From positions 152,877-216,876 of the IMG/VR virus record IMGVR_UViG_3300021440_000013: a stretch of 64,000 nucleotides of DNA; one strand, written 5' to 3'. Position 1 is the stretch's first letter, and each line of letters opens with the position of its first letter. This DNA comes from a virus. A model generated the notes under the pieces. The model saw only the letters and a list, made by a program, of their open reading frames with translations. It was not told the DNA's origin and searched no databases. Position numbers and translations under genes: made by a program. Below are positions 35,519 to 45,376 of the stretch, piece by piece.

Positions 35519-35971
35519 ATGTCCAAGCATGAAGTGAATCAAGACGCTGTCGCTTTGATCAAAAAAGCCATCGCTGGTGTTGAAACCGGTGTCTTTGCCG
35601 AAACCGAAAAAGGCTCCGCAGCGACCCAGGTCATGGATCTGTACGAAGTGACCGATCACATGCTCAATCAGACCAACAAGTTCTTGACCGGCTTTAACGC
35701 CGCGGCAACCCAAGCTGTGGGTGAAGCTGCCATCAGCGCCATGGAAAGCGATGCGGACCTGAAGACCGTGTCTGGTGACCTGCATGTGCCGCACATGGGT
35801 TCGATCTCGATCTCGGTCGAGCGTGAGCGTCCCAACACGATCAAACCGGAGCTGGGTCCCACGAAAGGCTCTGTCATCAACAAGATGGAGTTCACTTCCA
35901 ACAAGGCCAACGCAGGTCAACTCAAAGTGGCCCGCGAAGCGATCAAGAGCCTCGCCAAAGAAAAGCTCTAA
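35519..35971 (+). CDS. Small, probably abundant virion-type protein, 150 aa
   Basis: Strong site (AAGGAG) and codon use that looks highly biased (GCC, GAA, AAG, CTG), like the neighbouring sheath and tube genes, which suggests high expression. The N-terminal half is helical and Ala-rich (ATQAVGEAAISAMES). The middle has a strand MGSISISVERERPN and the C-terminus is basic. It is a single-gene unit between a promoter-like site and a terminator. Family unknown; a virion or DNA-associated protein made in quantity is a fair guess. Confidence 0.75.
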   Translation: MSKHEVNQDAVALIKKAIAGVETGVFAETEKGSAATQVMDLYEVTDHMLNQTNKFLTGFNAAATQAVGEAAISAMESDADLKTVSGDLHVPHMGSISISVERERPNTIKPELGPTKGSVINKMEFTSNKANAGQLKVAREAIKSLAKEKL

Positions 35972-35997
35972 GCTTTTTGATGTAAAAAGATGATATT

Positions 35998-36030
35998 AGA
36001 GAGGAGGGCGTTAAGCCCTCCTCTCTTTTC
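35998..36030. terminator. Bidirectional terminator
   Basis: AGAGGAGGGC / GCCCTCCTCT with a 4-nt loop, followed by CTTTTCTTTTTT. Lies between convergent genes ending at 35971 (+) and 36045 (-). Confidence 0.85.
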
Positions 36031-36044
36031 TTTTTTGATCTAAA

Positions 36045-36914
36045 TTAGATCACGTTTCCAACTTTCTTATCTGCCACACTGGTTACCGACTCGGAATACC
36101 CGCGGGTCACGGCTCCCACATCGGCTGCCACAGACTTGATGAAGGACTCACGAATCTGCGGGTTGGCAAAGGTCGTGTTGATCCCGTCGAGGATCTCTTG
36201 GCCATAGGCGCGCGTACCTTCGTTGATGAAGGTAAGCGACGTGAACTCCAAGGAGAGCTCTTTAATGGACAGCGACGAAGTCTTGTCCATCTTGCCTTCG
36301 ATCGGGCCCGTGCCTTGCGGCCACACGTTGGTCGAGATCCAGGTACGGATTACGCGCTTACCCGTGGGGTCCGGCTCGATAAAGGCGATCGTGCCGCCAT
36401 ACCAGTCAGCCAGGTTATCCGACGGACCGCCTCCTTCAAGGGTGGCGGTCAACGGGATCTTGGTCTCAGGATGCATCAGACCATACATGATCCAACGCTC
36501 CAGGAACTGCTGGAAGACGTTGCCGTATTTATCCACCAGGCCAAACGAGAGCGTCGAGCGCTCACGCTTTACATCGGTGAACTCTTGGAACATTTCACCT
36601 GCACCGCCAAAGGCATGTTCTGCCACATCGACCGTCAGGCCAGCCTTGAGGCCCTCGATAGTACGTGCATGTTTTTCGACCATGCACTTCCAGGCCGCGA
36701 CCCATTTGGCCGGATCAGGCATTTTCTGGAAGAACTCAGGTGATTCGAGAACGATCGGAATCAGGTTACGCGGAACGTAAGCTTGGGCAGAAACCCACTC
36801 AGACGGATTAGTAGCCCAGCCGAACTGACCACCAAAGGTCGGGTCGAGCTGGGGATTATCATTCCCCGTAGACCAAGCCTTAGCGCCCAACAGGGCTTCG
36901 GTAAGACGTGCCAT
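36045..36914 (-). CDS. Tail tube protein
   Basis: 289 residues, close to the phiKZ tube protein length as I recall it (about 285). It lies 31 bp downstream of the sheath gene on the same strand, the sheath-then-tube order of contractile-tailed phages. A central segment LVDKYGNVFQQFLERWIMYGLMHP (about 123-146) and the following beta-rich part ending LSLEFTSLTFINEGTRAYGQEIL are compatible with the tube fold, in which beta-barrels stack in rings. Codon bias suggests high expression. Ribosome site AAGGAG lies about 9 nt upstream of the ATG at 36914. Confidence 0.78.
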   Translation of the reverse strand: MARLTEALLGAKAWSTGNDNPQLDPTFGGQFGWATNPSEWVSAQAYVPRNLIPIVLESPEFFQKMPDPAKWVAAWKCMVEKHARTIEGLKAGLTVDVAEHAFGGAGEMFQEFTDVKRERSTLSFGLVDKYGNVFQQFLERWIMYGLMHPETKIPLTATLEGGGPSDNLADWYGGTIAFIEPDPTGKRVIRTWISTNVWPQGTGPIEGKMDKTSSLSIKELSLEFTSLTFINEGTRAYGQEILDGINTTFANPQIRESFIKSVAADVGAVTRGYSESVTSVADKKVGNVI

Positions 36915-36945
36915 AGTGTATTACTCCTTGATCTTGTTGATGGGT

Positions 36946-39024
36946 TTATTTGCCAGCGTAGTCTTCCATGCGACGGGCGACCACGTAGGCGGTCATTACC
37001 GTCTTCATGCCGTTGGCGTAGATATCCACCGGAACCGTCCAGGAGTAGTTACGCACTTCATCGAGACTCGTGAAATACGCACGCGGAACAATCACGAAGC
37101 GTGCATCGAAACGACCCCGCACTTGCTCAGAGATGTAATCGTTCACCCGCTTGGTAAACTGCGCTGCCGTCAGGTGAGAAACACCCGAGAACGTCCGGTG
37201 TGCCTTATGCAGGATCTTGTTCAGCTGGATGATCGCGCAGGCCGTCAGGTAGCTGGTCAAGACCGACGTGTCGTCGCCATAGACCGTTTTCACCGCTGGG
37301 AAATAGAAGCTGGTCCGATCGTAACGCGATACCCAGTTGAGGCCGGCGTCCCAGTTGCGGTTACGAACGCTATCGGGCACCCAACGGGTTGAGATATCGG
37401 TCTGTGCTTCCACGATCGAGCCCGGATAGCCGTCAAAGTTCTGACCGTTTTTCCAGACACCGTTACCCGCGCCCATGTAGGTCGAGGATTTCAGCAACAG
37501 CTCATAGGTCAGCGGCACCGCCTGAGCCACCTGCGAGCCACGCACCGTGCCCACCGAGCCTTGGATCACACCGCGGAACACCGGCGTACCAAAGTAGGTC
37601 GACTCCGGATGCAGGGCCAGGCGCGATTGCAGGGCGGCCGACACAGAGTATTCTTCCGAGGCACTCAAGGCACGCTCACCGAACTCATTGGGCGAGAGAA
37701 CCACGAAGGTGTCCTTACGCTCAGCCAAGAAGTTGATCAGCTTGTACTTGGTCTCCAGAGGGAAACCCGAGTCGTAGATGTGGCTCTCGACGTGATAAGC
37801 CAGATCGTTCAGCTCGTCGTTCGGGTTCGTGTAGCGCTCCATGTACGCACCGACCAAGTCAGCCAGCACTTGGTTGGTCATGGTGCCGTCCGAGCCACCT
37901 TGTGCGTATACGTTGGTCGAGGTGGAAAAACGCACCGTGTTAACCGCATCGGTAAAGATGTAGCTGTGATACGGCACACCTTGACTCGACACACCGGTCA
38001 CGAAGTTAAAGAGGTGCTTATCGCTTTCGTCGGAACCAAAGTCGCTATCACCGTCGATAAACGGTGCTTCGGCGGCTTGGAACTGGGTCAAGAGCAGATC
38101 GATGTTATCCTGATAGACCTTCATCCGACCAAATTCACCATACGCTTTGGCATAGTTGAGATCGGTCAGGTTCTCGTAGGCCTTGATGGCCCGCTCGCCG
38201 ATGTAAAGGCGTGCGGTCGTGAGCGGATCTTTGACCCCTTCTTTAAACGTAACGGTGATCTGTTGTTCGCCAAAGAGGGTTTCCACAGGTTCAGCGGAAC
38301 CCGTCACCGCGTTTTTACGCACGACGGAGAAGGAGTAGGGGTAAGCCTTTTCCCGCGCCATCAGCTTCGTGGGAAGCTGAGGCGTGTTATCAGCCGTCTG
38401 TGCCCAGAGGCGAATACCAGCCAGATTACCGCTCTTGCCCACAAAGTTGTGCTCAAGCTCAAAGATCGGATAGCGCTGGGATTGAACGCCCGTGGCCGGA
38501 TCGACCTGATCACCCGGTGTAATCGACAACGCACCAAAGTTATCTTGCGCCGCTTGGTTGGCGTAGTTGTCAACCACAAACTTAACCCGGTAGCCCGGAG
38601 TCTGACCCAGTACGATCGGGTCATTGGCAACGTCGAGCTTGATCGAACCGTCGCTGTTTCTTTCGTACAGATCGACTTGGGTCGGCAGTACGTCGAGCCA
38701 TGCACGCAAAGTGGGCTTGGGACCCGCATCAAGCGGGACCATGCGCACAAACATCGCGGCGTTACCTTTCGAGTTTGCACCATTGGCAAACAGCGTTTGG
38801 TGGGTGAAGTACGGCGAGAGCTCGGCAAAAGTCTCATCACCATACATGAGCTTACGCTCGTTACCAACCAGAAGTTCTTCGGTCACAGGCCCTTTCTGGG
38901 CGAAGATAAAGAACTTCGGAAGATGTTGTGGAATTTCTTCAGGTGCACGGGCATACGGCAGGGTACTTTGATCCTGAGTGCCGTAATCCACGACCCCTGG
39001 CGCGCCGTTGACAATCGTCTTCAT
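36946..39024 (-). CDS. Contractile tail sheath protein
   Basis: 692 residues, matching phiKZ-type sheath size (about 695). Sheath features: an N-terminal segment with PQHLPKFFIFAQKGPVTEEL, a variable domain in the middle, and the conserved C-terminal domain: SRYDRTSFYFPAVKTVYGDD (about 560-580), then a helix LTSYLTACAIIQLNKILHKAHRTFSG, then AQFTKRVNDYISEQVRGRFD and a final strand TVPVDIYANGMKTVMTAYVVARR. The sheath contracts to drive the tube through the envelope. It is followed by the tube gene. The start has AGAGGA upstream; a plus-strand gene begins only 37 bp away in the other direction. Confidence 0.9.
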   Translation of the reverse strand: MKTIVNGAPGVVDYGTQDQSTLPYARAPEEIPQHLPKFFIFAQKGPVTEELLVGNERKLMYGDETFAELSPYFTHQTLFANGANSKGNAAMFVRMVPLDAGPKPTLRAWLDVLPTQVDLYERNSDGSIKLDVANDPIVLGQTPGYRVKFVVDNYANQAAQDNFGALSITPGDQVDPATGVQSQRYPIFELEHNFVGKSGNLAGIRLWAQTADNTPQLPTKLMAREKAYPYSFSVVRKNAVTGSAEPVETLFGEQQITVTFKEGVKDPLTTARLYIGERAIKAYENLTDLNYAKAYGEFGRMKVYQDNIDLLLTQFQAAEAPFIDGDSDFGSDESDKHLFNFVTGVSSQGVPYHSYIFTDAVNTVRFSTSTNVYAQGGSDGTMTNQVLADLVGAYMERYTNPNDELNDLAYHVESHIYDSGFPLETKYKLINFLAERKDTFVVLSPNEFGERALSASEEYSVSAALQSRLALHPESTYFGTPVFRGVIQGSVGTVRGSQVAQAVPLTYELLLKSSTYMGAGNGVWKNGQNFDGYPGSIVEAQTDISTRWVPDSVRNRNWDAGLNWVSRYDRTSFYFPAVKTVYGDDTSVLTSYLTACAIIQLNKILHKAHRTFSGVSHLTAAQFTKRVNDYISEQVRGRFDARFVIVPRAYFTSLDEVRNYSWTVPVDIYANGMKTVMTAYVVARRMEDYAGK

Positions 39025-39061
39025 GAAACAATCCTCTCTTTAGAAGAAGTGGAGAACAAGA

Positions 39062-40060
39062 ATGAGTTACTACAGAACAAGCTATGAAACAAGTGTCGGC
39101 AAGATCTTCAACATGAAAGAACTTGATCGATCCCTTCGTGAAGCATTGATTACCGGCGGTCTGAGCAGCCGGTCGTTTGGTGTGGAGAGAGTCGGAACTC
39201 AAAAAGCGGTCTTTGTCATCGGGGGTTCTGCTGACGAAAACCAAATCCCGCCCTTCGTTCACCCCTACTTGATCGAGAATTTTAAAGGTGAAGACATTCT
39301 GGTGACAGATATCCGCCTTTTCCGCTCTACGAATCAAGAGTACATTTCGGAGCGTGAGTTTGAGGCAGCGGTTCGTAATAAGACCGAATACGCTCTCTCG
39401 AAGGCGCGCGCCATATTGAGCCTGCTCTGGCTCGATCCGGCCGAGTTTGAAAGACTGCGTGCTCGCTTTCAGTTCGCTGGGACGGTTTACGCCTCCTGGC
39501 TCTCTCAGGCCATCACGCGTGCTTATGCCCTCGACTTTCAAGACCAGACCACGATCACTGCGGTGGGGATCTACTTTTACCACACCCTCTTTAGCAAAGA
39601 AAACCGACTTACCGAGAGAGCGCTCGAAATAGCAGTCATCCATACCATTAAAGCAACAAAATTACCAGCCCAAGAAGTTTACACACTTTTTGAGAGTTTG
39701 GGTGATATTCGCGATATCTCAGAATACTGCGTGAAAGTGCAAAAGGTTGTTGAGAATATCCGCTTGAAAGATTTTAATCTAGCGATGCTTCTCACACTGG
39801 TGAGAAATACGTGGTATGGTACCAACGCCAAAGACCTTCTCTCAGTGGCGCTTGAGCACCCACCGACCTGGATCGCGATCGTCTTCTCCACCCTGACCGA
39901 ACGCAGCTACAAAGGCTCGACGCTCTTTAAAGTGATTGAGTTTAGTGCGCGGCGTGGTAATTCAGATGAGTTCCGAATGAACTTCCTGGAGCTCTTGAAA
40001 AGTAGTGCGCTCGCACTTGAAACCATCGACGAGGAACTCGTTTTTCCCGAGTTTGAATAA
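39062..40060 (+). CDS. Unknown tail-cluster protein, 332 aa
   Basis: Diverges from the sheath gene and starts a three-gene run up to 44331. Mostly helical and soluble looking, with no nucleotide, zinc or membrane motif. Gap of 3 bp to the next gene. In phiKZ the genes between the large terminase and the sheath are of unknown or virion function, and this gene sits in the matching interval, so a tail or baseplate role is inferred. The 37-bp divergent gap is almost filled by the two ribosome sites (GTGGAGAA here). Confidence 0.8.
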   Translation: MSYYRTSYETSVGKIFNMKELDRSLREALITGGLSSRSFGVERVGTQKAVFVIGGSADENQIPPFVHPYLIENFKGEDILVTDIRLFRSTNQEYISEREFEAAVRNKTEYALSKARAILSLLWLDPAEFERLRARFQFAGTVYASWLSQAITRAYALDFQDQTTITAVGIYFYHTLFSKENRLTERALEIAVIHTIKATKLPAQEVYTLFESLGDIRDISEYCVKVQKVVENIRLKDFNLAMLLTLVRNTWYGTNAKDLLSVALEHPPTWIAIVFSTLTERSYKGSTLFKVIEFSARRGNSDEFRMNFLELLKSSALALETIDEELVFPEFE

Positions 40061-40063
40061 ACC

Positions 40064-42658
40064 ATGTTTAGCTACCTCAGAGATCACGCCGTAGCCAATG
40101 TGTGGTGCTCTCCTGAGCAAGATAATCAGATCATTGTCAGTGCTCAGCGTATCACACGCCATGGGGGTGAGCTTGTCTCATTTCCGATCATGACCAGCCG
40201 GATCGCCTTACCCAAAAAAGACCGGCGCTTTCACGTGTATCAAATTGGTCAAGCGCATCCGTCGATCCTTGGGCTATTGCCCAAGAATCCAAGTTGGGCA
40301 CTCCAAGAATGGAAGCCTTTCTCGGAGGCGGTTGAAAACCTACCGCTGTTTTGTGAGCTCTATACGGACGATGGCGCACGCATTGCGCTACACCGTTCGT
40401 ACTACATGTATACGAACCAAAGAGCGCTGATCTTTGCGGTCGATATCTCCGGCACGAGCTGGACCGATTACGACGTCGATAAAATCTATCTACGACTTTA
40501 CACCAATGCGTTTTATGAAGCGCTTGAGAGTGATCAGCTTCTTGATAACACCCGGTGTGAAGGCGGTCAGATCTATCAGCTTAGTGATATCCTTCACTAC
40601 CAGTCACGCGTAGGGTACTTTCGAAATAAAGCCGAAGGACAGACCTTATGTTTTGTAAACGGCGTTCATGTTGATGCGATCGATCTCATCACCACCCAAA
40701 TTGGTGATGAGGTTGAGATTGTTTACGATGCATCGATTAAGCGCGTGGTCGATTTAAAGGTGAGTTCACTTAACACTTTTCAAAGTGAGCTTGACTCGGA
40801 GTATAAATATCTGGTTCATTACCCAGGTGGTGATGAGCAGATTATCGAGTTTAGTGACGATCTTGACATTTACATTGTCAAGAAAGAAGGGGTTCGTTTT
40901 AAAGGTCGAATCTACCATAAGAACCGATCGAACGCAGTCAGGATGGTGACTCACCACGACTATAGTGTCTCCGTGAGTCACTTTCGCCATATCGCTGAAC
41001 GTTTAAGTGAAGAGGTGCTGGGCGAAGTATTTGATCTCGATGCGTTGACACTCAGGCTTTATATCCGTAGAAGTGGGTTTTCAAGACCCCTTGTGTTTGA
41101 TCACAATCGCATCTTTGAGCTTTATAAACTCCCTGAGGCAGAACGCCTTCGCGCCATGGTTGGGGTGAATAGCTTAGTGCCGGAGTGGACAGCGACCCAG
41201 CTTGAAAACTCTGCGTATGTGAAACTGATGCGAGCCTCTTACAATGAAATCGACATCTCGTTGATCGAAGACGCGTATGGCTATAATGCCATCGCGAAGA
41301 TCTTGGGGGATGGACCCATTGCTGTTAAAACGCAAGGTCAAGCCCGCTACGCCCCGCTTCCAATGGGTGCGTATGAAAGCTCTACGATCTTTGAGTATGA
41401 CGTCGACGGCTACCTCTTAGGGTTTAACCATCACCCGATCGGCACGAACTATTACCCGATCTATCTTGGCGCCACCCATATTGAGCCGGTGGTGGGCCTT
41501 GGCGCTAAAGAGACCTCGGTCTATGTGGGTCAGAACAACCTTCCGATTCCCGATAAGTTTAGCTATCGGGTCTACATGTGTTATCTGGTTGACGGCCTAA
41601 TCAACAATGAATGGCGTGATATCACAGGAAGTGAGCTTTATACGGTTGAGAACAACCGACTCATCTGGCAAAACCTTGAGCGTGACCAATGGCTTATGGT
41701 CAGAACGGATGAAAAGTTCTTGGCGTACGGGTTCGCTTTAAACCAAACCGATGGTCTTTTGTATTTTGATCTCTCGGAAGTGGTGGGGGGTCTTGAACAA
41801 GCGATGCGCGTTCCGATGGGAGACCTCGACATCTGGCTAAATGGTCGCTCTTTAATCAGAGATCTCGATTACACCGTTGAGATGCCACGGGTCCATATTT
41901 TTAATAAGCAGTATCTTGCCCAGCCGGCTTCGAGCACCCCTCAGCATGTTGCAGTGCGTTTTACGGGCTTTGCTTCCAAGGACCTTAAGCTAAAAGACGC
42001 TGAGGACTATGGGTTTGTTGAACACGGCGTGTTGTCGAACAACCGGCGTTTTGATGTACGGGATGATAAGGTTTTAAGAATCACGTTAGATGGGGCGCTA
42101 AAGAGTCGTGAGGCGCTTAAGTTTTCCGAGACCACGTTAGGTGTAAGTGTGGTTAACGCGTTTAATGGTGCACCGTATCAGATCAAAGACGTCGTTGTTC
42201 CGCTGCGTGGCTATACGGAAGATGAAACCTACGCGCTTCGAAGTAAAAGTGAGGCGGTTGACAAACGGGTGGAGGATTACCTGAGTATCCTCCTACCCGA
42301 GCCCGTTCGAAACGCAGTCAGTGCGGTGCCTCACCGCCATGTGCTGTTCAGTCCCTTTATCAGCCACTGGGTCTCGATCCTGCGTTCTGGGGAGTTTGAT
42401 AAAACGCTGATTGAAAAAGAACTCAGTGAGATGGACGTGATTGAGCTGTGTCAACCGTTTGAGTATTTGCTTAAAAACGATCCCCTCAACGAAGCGCTAC
42501 AGATGCAATATGGGTATGTTACGATACATCCCACGCTTGACGCTACGCACCTGAGTGTCGATCTTTACACCTATCGCTTCTTAAAACAGGTGGTCTCTCT
42601 TTATGGTCGTGGGCATGTCGAACTCTCCACGCACCTTGTCATTAATCTAGGAGGTTAA
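40064..42658 (+). CDS. Large tail/virion protein, 864 aa
   Basis: Long, beta-rich protein with recurring segments of the type DFTYWLNGRSLIRDLDYTV and VYVGQNNLPIPDKFSYRVY, read as repeated beta-sandwich domains. Two WLNGR/CFVNGV-type strands (FVNGVHVDAIDLI near 200; IWLNGRSLIRDLDYTVEMP near 590) suggest duplicated domains as in baseplate or fibre-attachment proteins. No enzyme motif seen. Between unknown genes in the tail cluster; virion role inferred, family not recognised. Confidence 0.8.
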   Translation: MFSYLRDHAVANVWCSPEQDNQIIVSAQRITRHGGELVSFPIMTSRIALPKKDRRFHVYQIGQAHPSILGLLPKNPSWALQEWKPFSEAVENLPLFCELYTDDGARIALHRSYYMYTNQRALIFAVDISGTSWTDYDVDKIYLRLYTNAFYEALESDQLLDNTRCEGGQIYQLSDILHYQSRVGYFRNKAEGQTLCFVNGVHVDAIDLITTQIGDEVEIVYDASIKRVVDLKVSSLNTFQSELDSEYKYLVHYPGGDEQIIEFSDDLDIYIVKKEGVRFKGRIYHKNRSNAVRMVTHHDYSVSVSHFRHIAERLSEEVLGEVFDLDALTLRLYIRRSGFSRPLVFDHNRIFELYKLPEAERLRAMVGVNSLVPEWTATQLENSAYVKLMRASYNEIDISLIEDAYGYNAIAKILGDGPIAVKTQGQARYAPLPMGAYESSTIFEYDVDGYLLGFNHHPIGTNYYPIYLGATHIEPVVGLGAKETSVYVGQNNLPIPDKFSYRVYMCYLVDGLINNEWRDITGSELYTVENNRLIWQNLERDQWLMVRTDEKFLAYGFALNQTDGLLYFDLSEVVGGLEQAMRVPMGDLDIWLNGRSLIRDLDYTVEMPRVHIFNKQYLAQPASSTPQHVAVRFTGFASKDLKLKDAEDYGFVEHGVLSNNRRFDVRDDKVLRITLDGALKSREALKFSETTLGVSVVNAFNGAPYQIKDVVVPLRGYTEDETYALRSKSEAVDKRVEDYLSILLPEPVRNAVSAVPHRHVLFSPFISHWVSILRSGEFDKTLIEKELSEMDVIELCQPFEYLLKNDPLNEALQMQYGYVTIHPTLDATHLSVDLYTYRFLKQVVSLYGRGHVELSTHLVINLGG

Positions 42659-42663
42659 ACGCT

Positions 42664-44331
42664 ATGGCGGTACTAGGTACAGACGGGGTTGCCCCGGTCT
42701 ATAGTCCAGATGAAGTCTGGAAAATGTGGAGTATCAACGACATTTGGCAGGGGATTGATAACGTAGGGCGAAGCCGTTATGTTCCAAAGCTCAAAGACTA
42801 CGTGGTGGACCCCGACACCTTCGAGACATGGATCGTTGATGCGCTCGATCCTGTTACGCTTAAACCCACGCTGCGTCAGATCCGTCCGTATGGGATGGCG
42901 TTTGATTTGTCTGAGGACGATGTGCTCTTTGGCGTGGGTCCTGGACCCGACGCGGAAACCTATCGGGCGTTCTTAAACGACAGCGTGTTTCCTCATACGC
43001 TGTGTATCGATCAGCGTTTAAAGATCAACGGAACCATGAGTAGTTATGCCAAGGTCTTTCTGGGGTCAAACACCAGTGAGACAGGCGAGGTGATTTCCAA
43101 GATCTACGACGCCAGTGGTAACTTTATCTCTGAAAACGTTCCTCTTGAGCTGGTGGCGATCAGTAATATCGCCACCAATCACTCCGTTAAATCCGTTAGA
43201 CGTTTTAACGTGACCAAAAAGATCCCGAACAATGAACGCGTCACCGTCGTCATCTACGCGGACGATGGACATGTCGTCTCACGCCGACAGCTGCTTATCG
43301 AAAACACCGACACCATTCAAGACCTGAACCGTTCCAGTAAATACATCACGGACATCTCGCTCGAATGTATCTGGCTGTCTCGCACGAATGTCGATCAGAT
43401 TGAATATCCGCTCAACATTCCGATGGATGCTCTGAACATGGTGGGGGTGGTGCATTACTCCGATGGCACGAGCCTGCGTCTACCGGTGGATGGTGGTAAG
43501 TTTGCGATGCTGGGTCTTGAGGGGCGTCTCTCGACAATCCTAGGTCAACCCCATGACTTGGTTTTGCGCTACCTAATGAGTGACGGTGAACTGGCGTTCG
43601 CGTCAACCGGGGTCAATGGACGCTATATCACCAAGCCCTTTAAGATCGTTACGACCAACCCGAACAACTCAATCGCGGTGAAGTTGTTTGGCTATCCCTT
43701 CTGGGAGGGTGCGAACTTTGGCTATCGGATGCGGTTCTGGCTGCTTAATGTGGCACGGAACATTAAGTTCGAGGTGACGCCCTACGTGCGCTTTAGTGAA
43801 AACACAGGCGCCTATGACCCTAAGCTCTATGGCTACTTACAGCGAAAGTCCGTCTCAATTAACCTGCGTGATGTCTCGGGCGCCTTTATCCCGTTTAACC
43901 ACACGCAAGTGATCGACATCGTTTTGAATAACCCACCGAGCGATGAAAAAACCCCGGACTGGATCGTCGCCACCGAAGGCGGGGACAGCTATCCTCGCTA
44001 CGGTACTGGTGTCTATGGCACACGAATCGGTCAGCAGGTAAATTTCAAGGGGGATTATACCGAACTTAGCCAGTGGCTTAACGCCTACTACTGGCTGACT
44101 AAACCCTTGGTCAACACACTGACTGAAAACGAAGCCCCAACACCCACGCACTTCTCAGTGATCTACGGAGACCGTGTAACGGAATGGGCGATGGCGCAGT
44201 GGGATCAAAACCTCAACATCACTGAAACACTCAGTACGCCCTCAACGGCGGTGATCCGTTTCTTTAAACGCACTTCTCAAGGCGATCAACACCTGAGCTT
44301 TGCGGCTGTCCCCATTAAGACCGTTCTATAA
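42664..44331 (+). CDS. Tail/virion protein, 555 aa
   Basis: Starts 5 bp after the preceding gene with AGGAGG upstream. N-terminal segment MAVLGTDGVAPVYSPDEVWKMWSINDIW is typical of phage structural proteins that assemble on a partner. The middle is beta-rich with Ig-like strands (DASGNFISENVPLELVAI; MDALNMVGVVHYSDGTSLRLPVDGG). No enzyme signature. It ends the tail run before a strong terminator. Assignment as a virion component is by cluster and fold style only. Confidence 0.8.
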   Translation: MAVLGTDGVAPVYSPDEVWKMWSINDIWQGIDNVGRSRYVPKLKDYVVDPDTFETWIVDALDPVTLKPTLRQIRPYGMAFDLSEDDVLFGVGPGPDAETYRAFLNDSVFPHTLCIDQRLKINGTMSSYAKVFLGSNTSETGEVISKIYDASGNFISENVPLELVAISNIATNHSVKSVRRFNVTKKIPNNERVTVVIYADDGHVVSRRQLLIENTDTIQDLNRSSKYITDISLECIWLSRTNVDQIEYPLNIPMDALNMVGVVHYSDGTSLRLPVDGGKFAMLGLEGRLSTILGQPHDLVLRYLMSDGELAFASTGVNGRYITKPFKIVTTNPNNSIAVKLFGYPFWEGANFGYRMRFWLLNVARNIKFEVTPYVRFSENTGAYDPKLYGYLQRKSVSINLRDVSGAFIPFNHTQVIDIVLNNPPSDEKTPDWIVATEGGDSYPRYGTGVYGTRIGQQVNFKGDYTELSQWLNAYYWLTKPLVNTLTENEAPTPTHFSVIYGDRVTEWAMAQWDQNLNITETLSTPSTAVIRFFKRTSQGDQHLSFAAVPIKTVL

Positions 44332-44339
44332 TCAATCAT

Positions 44340-44372
44340 AGAGAGAGGGGGCTAAAACCCCCTCTCTCTTTT
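44340..44372 (+). terminator. Terminator hairpin
   Basis: AGAGAGAGGGGG / CCCCCTCTCTCT-type stem with loop region CTAAAA, followed by TTTTG. Ends the 39062-44331 operon. Confidence 0.8.
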
Positions 44373-44380
44373 GAAAACTT

Positions 44381-44405
44381 TTCAATCACACACATATTAC
44401 CTGAC
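44381..44405 (+). promoter_or_regulatory. Putative phage promoter, shared 25-bp motif
   Basis: TTCAATCACACACAT, AT, TACCTGAC. It aligns without gaps to the copies at 34344 and 63425, and most differences are transitions (C for T). It lies 42 bp before the ATG at 44448 and just behind a terminator. Confidence 0.68.
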
Positions 44406-44447
44406 ACTAACGTCAAAAAGATTAGTCTTATATTAAGGAGAAACAAA

Positions 44448-45332
44448 ATGGACATCCGTAACATTTTGCCGTTTTTACGTAGAGAGCAAGCAGTACAGCC
44501 TATTAATAAGGTCGCCGTAGTGATCAACGTTGCCAATCACGCCAGCCTCATCGCTGGCGTGCTTTACGTGCTTCTGGCAAAGAAGCACTCCGGCAAGGAA
44601 GTGACATTAATCGATGTGCGTGACCCGATCGCGTCGGACCAAGACCTCTATGTCTGGATGAACTCCGGTACGTTGAGCCAGTTCAAAGAATACCACCAGA
44701 GTGCGTTGGGTGTGAGCCAGGACCTTGAAGAAGACAAAACCTGGTACAAATACATCAGCGCTAAAAGTATCTTCTTGCTTCCGAATCTTTCCAAGGATCG
44801 CGACATCGATAAAAACACCGTGGGTATCGCGCTTACGCATGGTTTTAAGGAGGGGTTCTTTCCACAGGAAGAATACGAAGCCTATATGCGCTACGCTGTG
44901 TTAACCGAGAAGTTTGATTCAGACAACATGGATCAAACTGAGGCCTGTTTGTACTACGATACGCTTCAGCAGGCATATTACCCCTACATGGGGTATGAAG
45001 TTAAGATTGAGGAAATTCGGCTCTGTGATCCGAGTAAGGAAGAGGTTGAGCTTTTTACAGCTCAACAATCTGAAATCAATCGGGCGATCGCCCGGAAATA
45101 CCGCGTGATTAATCTGGGTGGTAAGTCGTTTTACTACATCACGACCATGGGTAAAGACGTCCATGGCCTGATCCGAAGGATTCGTCTGGCTAAGAAGGAC
45201 TTCATCCACGTCTCTGCGGGTAGCTACGGAAACGTCATCTACGCATCAAGTAACCTACCACTAGGCTTTAACACGGGCAAAGGTGTACTGAGTCTCACTC
45301 CGGTTAATGAGCCCTTGCGTCAATATAAGTGA
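44448..45332 (+). CDS. Unknown protein, possibly a degenerate DHH-type phosphoesterase, 294 aa
   Basis: AAGGAG site and a motif promoter upstream, so probably an early single-gene unit. N-terminal Rossmann-like strand KVAVVINVANHASLIAGVLYVLLAKKHSGKEVTLIDV (about 21-57) and a C-terminal segment FIHVSAGSYGNVIYASSNLPLGFNTGKG (about 254-281) resemble the layout of DHH/DHHA1 proteins (N-terminal H-x-x-x-D region, C-terminal S-L-R-S region). The catalytic DHH triplet is not visible (only ANHAS), so an active enzyme is doubtful. Otherwise unknown. Confidence 0.7.
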   Translation: MDIRNILPFLRREQAVQPINKVAVVINVANHASLIAGVLYVLLAKKHSGKEVTLIDVRDPIASDQDLYVWMNSGTLSQFKEYHQSALGVSQDLEEDKTWYKYISAKSIFLLPNLSKDRDIDKNTVGIALTHGFKEGFFPQEEYEAYMRYAVLTEKFDSDNMDQTEACLYYDTLQQAYYPYMGYEVKIEEIRLCDPSKEEVELFTAQQSEINRAIARKYRVINLGGKSFYYITTMGKDVHGLIRRIRLAKKDFIHVSAGSYGNVIYASSNLPLGFNTGKGVLSLTPVNEPLRQYK

Positions 45333-45335
45333 TTT

Positions 45336-45374
45336 AGATAGAGGGGGGTTTGAGACCCCCCTCTATCTTTTTTT
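45336..45374. terminator. Bidirectional terminator
   Basis: GATAGAGGGGGG / CCCCCCTCTATC stem followed by a T7 run. It lies between genes converging at 45332 (+) and 45377 (-). Confidence 0.85.
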
Positions 45375-45376
45375 CT

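Noticed and set aside
37561-39087. 508-codon plus-strand frame across the sheath gene
   Set aside because: It is the antisense of the sheath gene, whose protein has clear family motifs, codon bias and a ribosome site; the antisense product looks random.
44448-45332. Firm DHH phosphoesterase assignment
   Set aside because: The layout is suggestive but the catalytic Asp-His-His triplet is not present.
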